A stretch of DNA of 64,000 bases from Welwitschia mirabilis (lineage: Eukaryota; Gnetophyta; Gnetopsida; Welwitschiales): the NCBI GenBank assembly GCA_051453625.1, contig JBOZIK010000001.1, forward strand, positions 157,006,698 through 157,070,697. Reading direction: 5' to 3'. The translations under genes were made by a program, and so were the position numbers. The notes below the pieces were generated by a model. That model had not been told where the DNA came from, did not search any database, and saw nothing but the letters and a program-made list of their open reading frames with translations. Of the stretch, positions 1 to 10,649 are shown in pieces. How positions within the stretch are numbered: position 1 is the stretch's first letter; every line of letters starts with the position of its first letter.

Positions 1-859
1 CACTTAGACTTTAAACTTTTCTTGGCCTCACTAAATCTAAATGCAACATATCTAGAGGCCTTTTTAAGGATATTTCTATCTTAGATTTGAAAGAAAACTT
101 CATGATTTTACCTATTTGACAATGTTTACATAAGATACAATTTAAAAAGATAAGTTTGGATAGGTCTCTAATCAACTCTTGTTGAGAGATAATCTTCAAG
201 TTTGCAACATTTAAATAACCCATTCTTCTATGCCAAAGATGTTCTTGACTCTCTTGAGTAAAACCACATAACTCTTTATCATTAAATTTTCCTCTTATAA
301 AATACAAGTTTTCTATATGATGGGTAATTAAAAGGTTCTTATTGCTAAACATACTTTTTACCATACACTTATTTTTATCAAAAATAACTATATTTCCTTT
401 ATCATGCATTTGAATAATACTTAATAGATTATGCTTAAGGCTCTCTACATACAAAACATTATCAATTTTTGGAAGATCATATTCACAAACCATACCTTTT
501 TCCTTGATGATTGCTTTTCAATTATCATCAAAGGAAACCTCTCATCCATCATAGTTGATAAGTGTGTAAAACCTTCTTCTATCATCTAGGATGCTCATTT
601 GCTTTAAGAGTAGTCTAAATAAGAAATACTTTGATAGATTCCTTTTTAATCCATCTTTGCTTGATGAGAGATTAATTGTTCATTATTTTTGGTTTTCACA
701 AAAATCTGTCACTTGTATAATGGAAAAAATTTTCCTTTTTTGATGGGATAAGAAAATATAACATTTCCTATGCATCCATAATAGAAACATCCACTTCAAA
801 GTATACCTCTTGTGATCAGATTTTACCTTGTTGAAGTGATATGAGGTAGTAGCATTGAG
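1..859 (-). pseudogene. Ty1-copia C1 pol fragment: zinc knuckle, protease tail, GAG-pre-integrase
   Basis: Minus-strand reading runs from about 860 down to the window edge. A second gag-type zinc knuckle is at 748-800 (CFYYGCIGNVIFSYP), with Tyr where the second and last Cys belong and Asn for His. A decayed protease tail follows. A 160-codon open stretch at 11-493 contains the copia GAG-pre-integrase signature: LKHNLLSI, then WHRRMGYLN, then the CxxC pair in LCKHCQIGK that opens the integrase zinc finger, ending at RPLDMLHLDLV just before the integrase core. The rest of pol lies outside the window. The frame is broken upstream of 493, so this is a relic rather than a gene. Family assignment is firm. 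Membership of the same element as the gag at 1578-3240 is inferred from order and strand across an N gap. Confidence 0.85.
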
Positions 860-1577
860 NNNNNNNNNNNNNNNNNNNNNNNNNNNNNNNNNNNNNNNNN
901 NNNNNNNNNNNNNNNNNNNNNNNNNNNNNNNNNNNNNNNNNNNNNNNNNNNNNNNNNNNNNNNNNNNNNNNNNNNNNNNNNNNNNNNNNNNNNNNNNNNN
1001 NNNNNNNNNNNNNNNNNNNNNNNNNNNNNNNNNNNNNNNNNNNNNNNNNNNNNNNNNNNNNNNNNNNNNNNNNNNNNNNNNNNNNNNNNNNNNNNNNNNN
1101 NNNNNNNNNNNNNNNNNNNNNNNNNNNNNNNNNNNNNNNNNNNNNNNNNNNNNNNNNNNNNNNNNNNNNNNNNNNNNNNNNNNNNNNNNNNNNNNNNNNN
1201 NNNNNNNNNNNNNNNNNNNNNNNNNNNNNNNNNNNNNNNNNNNNNNNNNNNNNNNNNNNNNNNNNNNNNNNNNNNNNNNNNNNNNNNNNNNNNNNNNNNN
1301 NNNNNNNNNNNNNNNNNNNNNNNNNNNNNNNNNNNNNNNNNNNNNNNNNNNNNNNNNNNNNNNNNNNNNNNNNNNNNNNNNNNNNNNNNNNNNNNNNNNN
1401 NNNNNNNNNNNNNNNNNNNNNNNNNNNNNNNNNNNNNNNNNNNNNNNNNNNNNNNNNNNNNNNNNNNNNNNNNNNNNNNNNNNNNNNNNNNNNNNNNNNN
1501 NNNNNNNNNNNNNNNNNNNNNNNNNNNNNNNNNNNNNNNNNNNNNNNNNNNNNNNNNNNNNNNNNNNNNNNNNNNNN
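860..1577. other. Assembly gap (718 N) inside C1
   Basis: Unsequenced run inside the minus-strand copia element, between its zinc-knuckle/protease part and its gag coil region. Any open frame crossing it is an artefact of N codons. Confidence 0.99.
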
Positions 1578-3240
1578 TAATTTAGTTTCCTTGCATCCTA
1601 TAACTCTATTGATAAAAGATAAATATTTTTATTTACACCTGTAAGACTTTTAGTAGCATTATGTGATTCTTTATTATCTAAGTTAAGTTTAATTTATAGA
1701 GATAATAATTTAGATCTTAAATCCCTATTTTTACAAGCTAAAAATTCAGAATGAAAGTATAATTATTCATAAGCTTCTTCAATATTTTGAGAATTTTTAG
1801 GTATTACCTCTTTCTCATTGGAGATTGTATGCTCATTGTTGGTAGTTGATATAAAGGCATACTCATTAGTGATGGCTAATAATAGATACTCCTCTTTATT
1901 ATTTTGAGATGTCTCTAAATTAGATTCTTCCTCATCATCCCAAGTGTCTTTGAGGGCTTCCTTCCTTTTGATTTTGGCTTTTCGTGTGTTGGCACATTCT
2001 ACTACTATGTGTTTAAAGCCCTTGTACTTAAAGCATTGCAGAGGTTTCTTATTTCTATCAAAGTTCTTAAAATAATCTTTCTTCTCAATCTGATCCTCAT
2101 TGACATCAAATCTTATTCTATCAAAGTCTTTTTTTTTTTCTTTTGAAATCTTCTGAAGTTTTTGGCAAAAAAGACTAAATCCTCATCATCTTCTTTATTG
2201 CTAGATCTTTGTTTTCATTAATTTGAACATTTCAAGGTGATATTCTTTATCTTAGATCCCTCATCATCCATCATGATAGCTTTATATGTAATCAAAGATC
2301 CCTTGAGCTCCTCTAAACTCATGGTGTCTAGATTTTTCTCTCTTCTATTGCAGTAATCTTAGGTTTGAAATGCTTGAATAAGCTCCTTAAGATTTTTTTG
2401 CATAACTCCCTATTCTAGAATCTTTTCTCCAAGATCCCACATTGTATTCACAATGTCTACAACCTTGGTTATGTATTCAGTGATACATTCTTGTTCTTTC
2501 ATTCTAATATTTTCAAATTGAGTTGTTAAGAATTGTAACTTGGAGTTTTTCACAATACTCATACCTGCATAAGTGATATCAAGGGTATCTCCGATTTCCT
2601 TTACAGAGGAACACGGAACTACTGAGCTATANNNNNNNNNNNNNNNNNNNNNNNNNNNNNNNNNNNNNNNNNNNNNNNNNNNNNNNNNNNNNNNNNNNNN
2701 NNNNNNNNNNNNNNNNNNNNNNNNNNNNNNNCATCCATAATGATAGCCTTATATGCAATTAGTAATTCCTTAAGCTTTTCTAAACTCATGGTATCTAGAT
2801 TTTTTTCCTCTCTTCTATCACATTTATCTTAGGTCTAAAATTCTTGGGTAAGCTCCTTAAGATTTTTTACATAACTCTTTACTCTAGAATCATTTCTCCA
2901 AGATCCCACATTGTATTTACAATGTCCATTACCTTGGTCATGTTCTCAGTATAAATTTATGTTCTTTTATTCTAATATTTTTAAATTAAGTTGTTAAAAA
3001 TTATAACTTGGAATTTTTCATAGTACTCATACCATCATGAGTAATCTCGAGGGTATCCGAGATTTCCTTTCTAGAGGAACACTGAACTACTTGGCTAGAA
3101 TCCTCTGGAATGAGGGAACAAACAAGTGCATTCATTTCTTTTGCATTGAGCCTTACTTCCTTCTTTTATTCATCATACCATTCTGCCAATGGAATAATGG
3201 GTTTAGAGTAACTGCATGTAACACTATCCTAGATATTTAA
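1578..3240 (-). pseudogene. Ty1-copia C1 gag, long form, degenerate
   Basis: Reading the minus strand downward, the N-terminal part near 3016-3175 gives LNAKEMNALVCSL and then SRKEISDTLEITHDGMS. This is the usual start of plant copia gag (DUF4219/UBN2 type), which packages element RNA into virus-like particles. The UBN2 part follows (KNSKLQFLTTQFENIRMKEQ, then MSLEELKGSLITYKAIM). A zinc knuckle is at 1994-2035 (CFKYKGFKHIVVEC), with Tyr in place of the second Cys. An acidic stretch (DTWDDEEESNLE) and a coil-like region at 1680-1990 (IEEAYE, LYFHSEFLACKNRDLRSKL) come next. Such a long gag with acidic and coiled parts recalls SIRE-type copia elements. Scattered stops and an N gap at 2632-2731 show it is dead. 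Reverse complements of this region give misleading plus-strand ORFs. Confidence 0.88.
2265..3100 (-). repeat. Duplicated gag segment on either side of a 100-N gap
   Basis: Bases 2265-2631 and 2732-3100 are the same gag segment in the same orientation, both starting CATCCAT(C/A)ATGATAG on the plus strand and ending near GGAACAC(G/T)GAACTAC. They are clearly diverged, with many single-base differences and small indels, so this is not a trivial copy. The gap 2632-2731 sits exactly between them. It is either an internal tandem duplication in the element or two related copies joined at a scaffold gap. Confidence 0.85.
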
Positions 3241-3392
3241 ATCAAGATACTTTAGAAATATCATCATTTTAGTTTTCTAAAAAGAATAGTTTAATCCATT
3301 GAAATAAGGTGTCCTTAAGATTAAATGGCCTTCATCGATAATAGGTCCTTTTAGATTACTTAGAGTGGTAAAGCTCTATTAAGAGTAACCTT

Positions 3393-3404
3393 GCTCTAAT
3401 ACCA
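3393..3404 (-). other. Primer binding site of C1 (tRNA-iMet type)
   Basis: The minus strand reads TGGTATTAGAGC, one C-to-T change from the canonical copia site TGGTATCAGAGC complementary to initiator tRNA-Met. It lies 2 bases inside the LTR end at 3407, the expected place to prime minus-strand cDNA synthesis, and fixes both the orientation and the LTR boundary of C1. Confidence 0.85.
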
Positions 3405-3406
3405 AT

Positions 3407-4402
3407 TGAAATTCCTTAAGGAAGTGTGAATAGGAATAATGATAAACTTTAAATATAAAAACTAATTCTTAAATGAACTTTAAATATAAAAAATAATTCT
3501 TAAATAAAATTAATTAGCTTTACAAATAAAAATAAATCTAAGAGAAATAGTAAAATAGAAAAATAATTAGCCCATAAGATATAGTGGTTCAGCAATGTGC
3601 CTACTCCACTCTTCAAGGAGAAAAAAATGTCATCTTTTTTGGTTTCCTTATCACTCTTGAACTAATTATTTTCTGACTAATCATCAATCTGTTATACAAC
3701 AGTGATGATTTTTCAAGATTATCATCCACCTCTCATACTTAGAGTTTTTTTAAGGCTTAGACTCAACCACAAGAAGAATATAAGAAAAATGAGTTATGCC
3801 TTAAGTACAGATGTAATAGTGTAGGATGTAATCCAAATAAATACATAAGATATGTTTAACAAGAATAGATAGATCATCAAATATTGGTTTTTATTCTCTT
3901 CACAAAACTATATATGCATTTTTATTCAAGTAACCCTAAAAAAAGGGTTTTTACCCCTTTTAAAGAGTAAGGGAAAAATAGTTATTGAAGGGAAACCTTA
4001 AACGATGACTCTAAGACATGTTAATTTGATATTCTAATCAAATTCATATTTCTAATGTAATAGAATGGTGTGCCAAAAGAGAATAGCCATTAAAAACCAT
4101 TGTACTTTTGCCTAAAGAAGACCGTTTTTCCAATAGTTCAAAGGGAGGATGTCTACCTTAAGAATTGGGGACATCCTCACTCCTAGGGGGTCTGACATCT
4201 GCACCTGTCATAGGTACAGACTGAGGAAAAGCTATTTGAAGTGGGGATGTCTACACTTGAGAACTGTTAATCATGTTTCCTATAAGTATAGGGGACATCT
4301 GCCCTATTTAAATGGGAACATATGGGCTTGAGACCTAGCATAGATACATTTTACCTGTAAGTTGAGGAGACGTCCACCCTATTTTGAGTGGGAACATCTG
4401 CA
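3407..4402 (-). repeat. 5' LTR of copia C1
   Basis: The LTR begins (plus strand) with TGAAATTCCTTAAGGAA next to the primer site. The R/U5 part includes a block near 3590-3640 (ATAGTGGTTCAGCAATGTGC, CTACTCCACTCTTCAAGGAG) typical of plant copia LTRs. The U3 part at 4140-4400 carries several copies of a GGGGACATC-type motif. The outer end is uncertain: CA dinucleotides near 4402-4406 fit, and copia RT sequence of another element (C2) resumes by about 4410. No target duplication could be confirmed because the 3' LTR lies outside the window. Confidence 0.65.
4140..4400. repeat. Reiterated GGGGACATC / GGGACGTCC motif in C1 U3
   Basis: Within about 260 bp the motif recurs in direct and inverted form: GGATGTCT (4148), GGGGACATCC (4169), TCTGACATCTG (4191), GGGGATGTCT (4242), GGGGACATCTGCCCTATTT (4291), GGGAACATATG (4315), GAGACGTCCACCCTATTT (4367) and GGGAACATCTG (4390). 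One copy keeps the palindromic core GACGTC. The others look like GACGTC with C-to-T or G-to-A change at the CpG. The lengthened unit CATCTGCCCTATTT plus GGGAACAT occurs twice. An ORF that crosses this block on the plus strand has no coding look. Confidence 0.75.
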
Positions 4403-4409
4403 TGCAATG

Positions 4410-5860
4410 GTTATCTTCTTAATGTGACTATGATAAATGATGATCATCTTATCACTTAATTCTTATGTCCATTGGCATCATTGAAACTTTATACTTACAA
4501 TTACTTGAAAAGTATTTCATTGATGTAGTTTCTTAAAATATTTTTAGTGTTTCATTACTTTATGATATTTGAAAAATTAAAAAAATACTTAAGAGCTCTA
4601 AGGTATAAAATTTTAAAGTTTTAATTGAGGGATTCCTTACTTTCTTAATTATTCTTAATGCTTCCCTATTAATATTTTATCATTAACATAAAGTAAGAAT
4701 ATTACAACTCTCTTATATTGATCATGTGCTTTTACATAGAGATTTGTATTCATGAAATACATTTTAAAACCAAGACCCATAAGAAATCCATTAACCTTCT
4801 CAAACCATAATGTGGGAGACTTATTTCAAGTCATATATACATCATTTCTAGTCTATAAAATTTTGTTTTATAGCTTTTAACTTCAAAGGCTTTAAGTTAA
4901 TTTATTTATATTTCTTCTACAAGGTCTTCATTTAGTAATTTAGACTTGAAATCAAGTCAAGATAGGATCCAATTATACTAAACTACTAAAGAAAGAATGA
5001 TTCATATGGTTCAAATATTTATTATGGATGCAATGTTTTGTTTTAATTAATTCTTTCTTTATGAGAAAATCTTTTGATAATGAATTTGCCTTATTGATTA
5101 TACCATCTTAGTGGTATTTAACATGAAAAATCTATTTCATATCAACTAGCTTATTTGTTTTCTTTAACTAGTCATAAGCATATTATACTCCTACGTTTTC
5201 TTTTTTTAATTTGAATTTTCAAGAGCTTATTTACACTAGCTGGCCCTTTATAACTTGTTTTGATAATTCTTTTCCAGTTCTTGAGGATTAATTTGAATTT
5301 CATTATAATAGAATTATTTATTATTTATGTTATAAACCACAAACCTTATTTTCCCACCATGACATTTGTGTTTTATTGTTCAAAATAGGATTATAATCAC
5401 CATCGTTATCTATAATGGAAATAATTTTCTTTCACCATTAGTATGGCTATATATTTTTATTATTTCATGATTTAATATCAGACATTTTAATTTTTCTTTT
5501 CAATCTACTTCAATTGCATTTTAATTTTTAGGTTCATTAGGGAATACCATTAACTCTTCCTTGCTTAATTAAACTAAAGTCATCAAAAGGTGTAGATAAA
5601 ATAGAATGATCAATTTTAACTATTTCATTAATAACAATATCTAAGGAAATAACAATTCCTTTAGAATTAGAGGTCTTATTTTCTTCTAAATAACCAATCA
5701 TAAAATAAGTTTTGTCTTTACTTTATGGTCTTTTTCATTATCATAGAATGTCCATGAAACATGTTTTCCTAAGGTTCATAGGTAATTATAAAAATCTACC
5801 AAATGAACTATTATTATATTAGTAGATATTCATTTAGGGTTTAGTTAGTATTATATTTTA
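4410..5860 (-). pseudogene. Ty1-copia C2 pol: integrase end and reverse transcriptase
   Basis: Minus-strand copia RT in order: KYH-DGIINKA near 5060-5130 (the KWVYK...DG motif region), LDFKSKLLNEDLVEEI near 4900-4950 (motif A, Asp kept), KSPTLWFEKVNGFLMGLGF near 4790-4830 and NTNLYVKAHDQYKRVVIF followed by LLYVNDKILIG at about 4670-4700. The catalytic YVDD box is YVND here (codon pair at 4679-4687), a G-to-A change removing one metal-binding Asp. RT C-terminal sequence with a PMDI motif continues to about 4410. Upstream, 5200-5860 is poorly preserved and resembles the copia integrase-RT linker only weakly. Several stops and frame changes make it inactive. It abuts the outer end of the C1 LTR, so C1 may have inserted here. 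Confidence 0.75.
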
Positions 5861-5869
5861 AAAATAAAT

Positions 5870-6290
5870 AGCTATTGTAATAGATTCTATTAACAAAACT
5901 AATGGAATAGATGTTTTATGCAACATGCTTTATATCATTACCATGAATTTTCTAGTCTTTTTTTCTTTTAGCCACTCCTTTGAGCTAAAGTATATAAGGT
6001 GGAGCAACTTGATATCGAACTTCAGACTTTGGGAGTTTGTTGTGAAACTTTGTTAATATATATTAATGTTCTTCATTTATTTTAAGATTATTCATTTTTT
6101 GATTCATATGCTTCTCAATTAATGAAAAAAAAAAAGTCTAAAACCTTTAAGAGTGTGATATTTATTTGATAGGAAGCAGATGAAACATCTTCTATTATAG
6201 CCATTAACGAAAGTTAGAAAATAGTTTTGTTCTTTTAAGAATGAAATAAATAATGATCTACATAAATTGCTATGGATTAATTTCATTTTT
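5870..6290 (+). repeat. Possible solo-LTR fragment with TATA box
   Basis: The stretch has LTR-like composition on the plus strand: a TATATAAGG box at 5991-5999 preceded by GCCACTCCTTTGAGC and followed by GGAGCAACTTGATATCG and GTTGTGAAACTTTGTTAATA, resembling the TATA-to-R region of plant copia LTRs. I could not find the second LTR or defined ends, so this is a tentative call. Nothing else is recognisable between 5860 and the microsatellite. Confidence 0.35.
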
Positions 6291-6292
6291 AT

Positions 6293-6294
<2 letters not shown>

Positions 6295-6363
<69 letters not shown>

Positions 6364-6874
6364 NNNNNNNNNNNNNNNNNNNNNNNNNNNNNNNNNNNNN
6401 NNNNNNNNNNNNNNNNNNNNNNNNNNNNNNNNNNNNNNNNNNNNNNNNNNNNNNNNNNNNNNNNNNNNNNNNNNNNNNNNNNNNNNNNNNNNNNNNNNNN
6501 NNNNNNNNNNNNNNNNNNNNNNNNNNNNNNNNNNNNNNNNNNNNNNNNNNNNNNNNNNNNNNNNNNNNNNNNNNNNNNNNNNNNNNNNNNNNNNNNNNNN
6601 NNNNNNNNNNNNNNNNNNNNNNNNNNNNNNNNNNNNNNNNNNNNNNNNNNNNNNNNNNNNNNNNNNNNNNNNNNNNNNNNNNNNNNNNNNNNNNNNNNNN
6701 NNNNNNNNNNNNNNNNNNNNNNNNNNNNNNNNNNNNNNNNNNNNNNNNNNNNNNNNNNNNNNNNNNNNNNNNNNNNNNNNNNNNNNNNNNNNNNNNNNNN
6801 NNNNNNNNNNNNNNNNNNNNNNNNNNNNNNNNNNNNNNNNNNNNNNNNNNNNNNNNNNNNNNNNNNNNNNNNNN
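6295..6874. repeat. (TC)n microsatellite running into a 511-N gap
   Basis: A perfect TC dinucleotide tract fills 6295-6363 and ends at an N run 6364-6874, so the assembly probably broke on it. The Ser-Leu and Arg-Glu reading frames over it are simple-sequence artefacts. The 59 bases after the gap (6875-6933) hold a C-rich patch and then the left flank of element A1. Confidence 0.95.
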
Positions 6875-6938
6875 CCTATTTCCCTCCCCCACCCCATTCT
6901 TTGAAAATGTCTCATGATGTATTTTCACCATCTAATAG

Positions 6939-8159
6939 TTTTGTAGTGTGAATTTATGCAATCTTTAAGTCCTTAGAAAAAATGTATAAATCACAATACT
7001 TACAGAAAAAAGACACACTAGTATAGATGGAAATCAACCTAAATGTCATAATCCATTGAAGTATTTTTAGTCTTTATTCTTTATTAAATAAAAATAAAGA
7101 ATAATGTAAATGTAATGCAAGATGAAAGATGATGAAATAAAAATGAATGAAATGCAAGTGTAATGAGTCTATTTAAATTCAAATTCTTCTGTTACAAGAA
7201 TCAGCCCTTATAACTTAGATCAGTTAAGAAGATTTATCACTTATCCCTAACTAACATAAGCTATAAGATATACCAAATAAAATATGAATAAATGTAAATA
7301 TAAAAAAGGAATGAAATGATATGCACTACAAGATCTAAACTAACATGTCAACCTTAATAAAGATTACCCTTGTAATCTAGGTAAACTATGAAATTGTCAC
7401 TCAATCATAATCAACTTAAACCCTAAGGGAGGCTCATGCAATAGAAGTGAAAAGAGATATTATATTAATTATCAATTAACATCCATTTATAAACAAAGTT
7501 GTAGCACCTCAATGGAGTATACTCAGTCCAACACTAAGGAAATCTTCTTTCTATAGCTAATGGATGAACCTCTTATCCTTCAATCTTCCATCATAAAAAT
7601 ATCTAGTATAAAAGATGGAAATGGAAGTGAGGAGAAGGGGAGTATTTATATTTTTACATTGAAGTTCTAGAAGCAAAACCCTAAAAGTCAGATAAGAAAT
7701 CCTAATAATCCACATGGGCTGCATGACCCCATTATAAAGATAATTTAATTCTATTCATATAAAATAGTTGTCATCCTATCTATCATGGGGATAACACTAG
7801 GGGTGATACTACATAAGAAGAGGTAATTCATTAGCTTTAAGCCATGTAGTCAACTCTACATCTTTAGTTCATGTCAGTAGCACTATCATCCTAATTGTCA
7901 TGAGGATGATAGAGGGGATGATAGGCCTCTTTATCTTTTTAGCTTAAAAGAAGTTAGTCTTCTTTATTATTAACCTTTCCTTCAAAACATGAATATTAGA
8001 ATATGCCTGAAATACCTCCATATATGTTAAGAATTGCATTTTTCAATGATCATCCCATTAATTCTCCCTAATTATTAGAATTACATCTAAACCTGTATAA
8101 ATACCTAGCAAAAGTACTCAAAATATTCCACTAAAATCCTGTAAATTAACATTGCAACA
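6939..8159 (-). repeat. 3' LTR of A1
   Basis: About 1.22 kb, homologous to 17016-18276 but lacking about 40 bp near 7065. A TATAAATA box on the minus strand lies at 7643-7650. Upstream in U3 (7769-7924) is a cluster of TGTCATCC and GGATGACA-like motifs. The inner end is ACA at 8157-8159. The polypurine tract expected just inside (above 8159) is not clearly preserved. Confidence 0.88.
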
Positions 8160-10600
8160 TAGCTTTCTACTTAGCCTTATCAGTCCTTGGCAAAGTAAGC
8201 AATCAATAATATTGTGAGTCAATTTAATCAAGATAACCAGCAACTAGGAAAAATGCACATTGAGTTCAAAAATATTTACCATATAGGAATGAACATCAAA
8301 AACCTTATGTGGGCCTTCTGTAGCATGGAGTTAATGTTGATAATACCCCATCCAATAACCATAGCGAGCAGACCACATAATACTTGCCTGTAATCCAACA
8401 ACAACCAGTACATTCTGTCTTGGCTTCATTGATATAATACCTTTGTAGGATGCATAATACATATGTCATCATGCCTATTGTTTGGATGATAATGGAGGTG
8501 ACAATACTTGTAAAATTAGAATAAAAGTCAGATGCCTATAATGTAATTATCAAAAAAATTCAACTACTGAAATCTTTGTTAGTCCCCTACTTAAAATGTT
8601 TAACACATTACAAGATAATAATTAAATAATCATCATAAGATATAATAATTACAATACAAAAAATAATGATATATATGTATAATCAAAGCATATAACTGAA
8701 ATAATGTATATGAATAATCAGAGAGTTCAAAGGAATAATCTACAAGGAGTGAAATACAAAGAATAATCATAACATTACTCTTCTTTTCCATGTTCTTCTA
8801 AATGTTCTAAATCATACCTATAGGGAAACTTTGTAATTGTGCTACTATGATCTTATTAGATAATGTCCATGATGAAAAACATTATATAAGTAATATGAAA
8901 TCATATCCAAACAATCTCATCCAAAATATGTATCATAAAAGCTCAAAAAGAATCCTCAAAATAAAAAAAATTATGTAATATCTAAGAAGTAGCTCAAGAA
9001 GATGTCTTATTCCCTTCAACTAGTGAATCATGAAATCTAGATTGTAATAGTACCAAAAATCCTACTGTCATCCTTACTATTACTTAAATGACAGATGTGG
9101 AATAATGCTTATCAAAGAAAATTTTTGGAAAATAGTAAAGGCTAGGAAAAATTATTAAAAACTCAGGAAGATGATTAAAAATGAAGAATCATCCTCAAAA
9201 ATAATGATCATAATGAAAAGAGATGAATGTGAAAAGGACTCAAGGATAAAAGAATAGAACCATAATAATGCACTAAATAGAAAGAAGTAATGCTTAGAAG
9301 AAATCCTTAAATGTGCAACTTAGTAAGCTTGTAAAAGTAGGAAATTGAAACTCAAAAGAAAAAGTATCATCATTATTTATCAAAAAATGCTAAATAAAAA
9401 TAACCCCTATGAATTAAAAATGTGAGTAATATCAATAAAAAACTACTAAATGATCAGATCCAAAATATTATGTTGAAAAAAAAGTATGAAAATAACTTTG
9501 AAAAACCTAACGAAACTGTTAAAGAAAAACAAAAGTAAAAATGAATAAATAAGAACATAAAGAAGATTGTTTACCTATTCTAAATTCTAACCTAATAAAT
9601 TTCCTTAAATAAAAATCGTAAAATCATCTGATTAATAAAGCATGACAATATGTAATAACTCATAAAGTACCATTCAAATAGGTAATGATTATGATGATGT
9701 CAAGTATATATAATGTTGTCAAACAATGAATGATAAGATTAAAAGCTACGCAAAAATAAACTCACTAGCTCATACATAAAAAAAACACTAGAATCTGAAA
9801 AAGTAGAACTATCATGTAAAAGTGCTGTATGCAAAAGAAGTCTAGAAAATAAGCAATATCTCTAATGATACTAGGAGCATCACTGATCCCATGGCCTCTA
9901 AATGATAATTATTTCTCCATGATAAGGGAAGTGAAACCACTATTAGAGTAGTAAGGACATACATAGCATAACTCACTGATCACCAGTGAGGTTTCCATAA
10001 CTACCATGTCACATTACCAAAGGAACCTCTCAGGAGTGCCTCAGTGCACTTACAATAGGACATTATGATTTAAATAAAATAAACTTTTTCTTTTTCTTCT
10101 TCTTCTTCTTCTTCTTCTTCTTCTTCTCTTTCTTATTCTTCTTTTTTTAATTTTTTAAAGTGTAAATAATCCCACATGATCAAGTACTTGTAAGGATAAG
10201 ATTGAAGTAATAAGATGAAAAATAAGTAAGAACATGTGCAAATAACTAAAAACTCATATCATTAGAAGAGAAAAAAAGAACCAAGGCATTATCCTTTTAG
10301 ATGAAATTCATAGATATAAAAATGTCTTAAAATTATATGAATATAATCTTATTACTTTGAAATACTCAAGCAAAAGATTACTAATCATGATAAGTTTATA
10401 AAGAAATACATAAGCTAAGTTAAATATGTTTAAGTGATAGCATGATGTCTACCCAAGGAATTAACAAAGAAAAGATTTAGATAATGGTAGAAGAAAAGTC
10501 ATCCTCATTGAGATGGGATTCTAACATAAGTGCTTTTATCATTTTCAAGGTTTTATTGGTAGATGATTCATAAATTTTCAACCATTATTGATTAATATTT
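8160..10600 (-). other. A1 3' internal region, no recognisable env-like frame
   Basis: This 2.4 kb lies between the integrase end and the 3' LTR, where some Athila elements carry an env-like ORF. I see no open frame of size, only A-rich sequence. Recognisable parts are two TGTCATCC-type inverted motifs (8463-8505, 9064-9100), a conserved block at 9884-10068 shared with two other elements in the window, and a (CTT)n tract at 10088-10140 immediately after that block. Confidence 0.7.
9884..10068 (-). repeat. Conserved 3'-region block, copy 1
   Basis: The segment carries TCCCATGGCCTC, CCATGATAAGGGAAGTG, TTTCCATAACTACCATG, CATTACCAAAGGAACCTC and CAATAGGACATTATG. The same phrases in the same order recur at 37248-37429 and, for its second half, at 52715-52877. 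In all three it sits between the integrase and the 3' LTR of minus-strand elements and is followed on the plus strand by a simple-sequence tract. Its role is unknown. Confidence 0.8.
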
Positions 10601-10649
10601 TGAATTTTCCTAGTGTTTGAATTAGAGATTTCAATTGATTTATTAAAAT

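Noticed and set aside
3037-3240. 67-codon plus-strand frame
   Set aside because: Shadow of the minus-strand copia gag, which carries the recognisable motifs.
4149-4331. 60-codon plus-strand frame
   Set aside because: Covers the U3 motif array of C1; composition reflects repeated DNA words, not protein.
6253-6370. Ser-Leu and Arg-Glu repeat proteins
   Set aside because: Translations of the (TC)n microsatellite, present in several frames at once; the same holds at 37469-37522.
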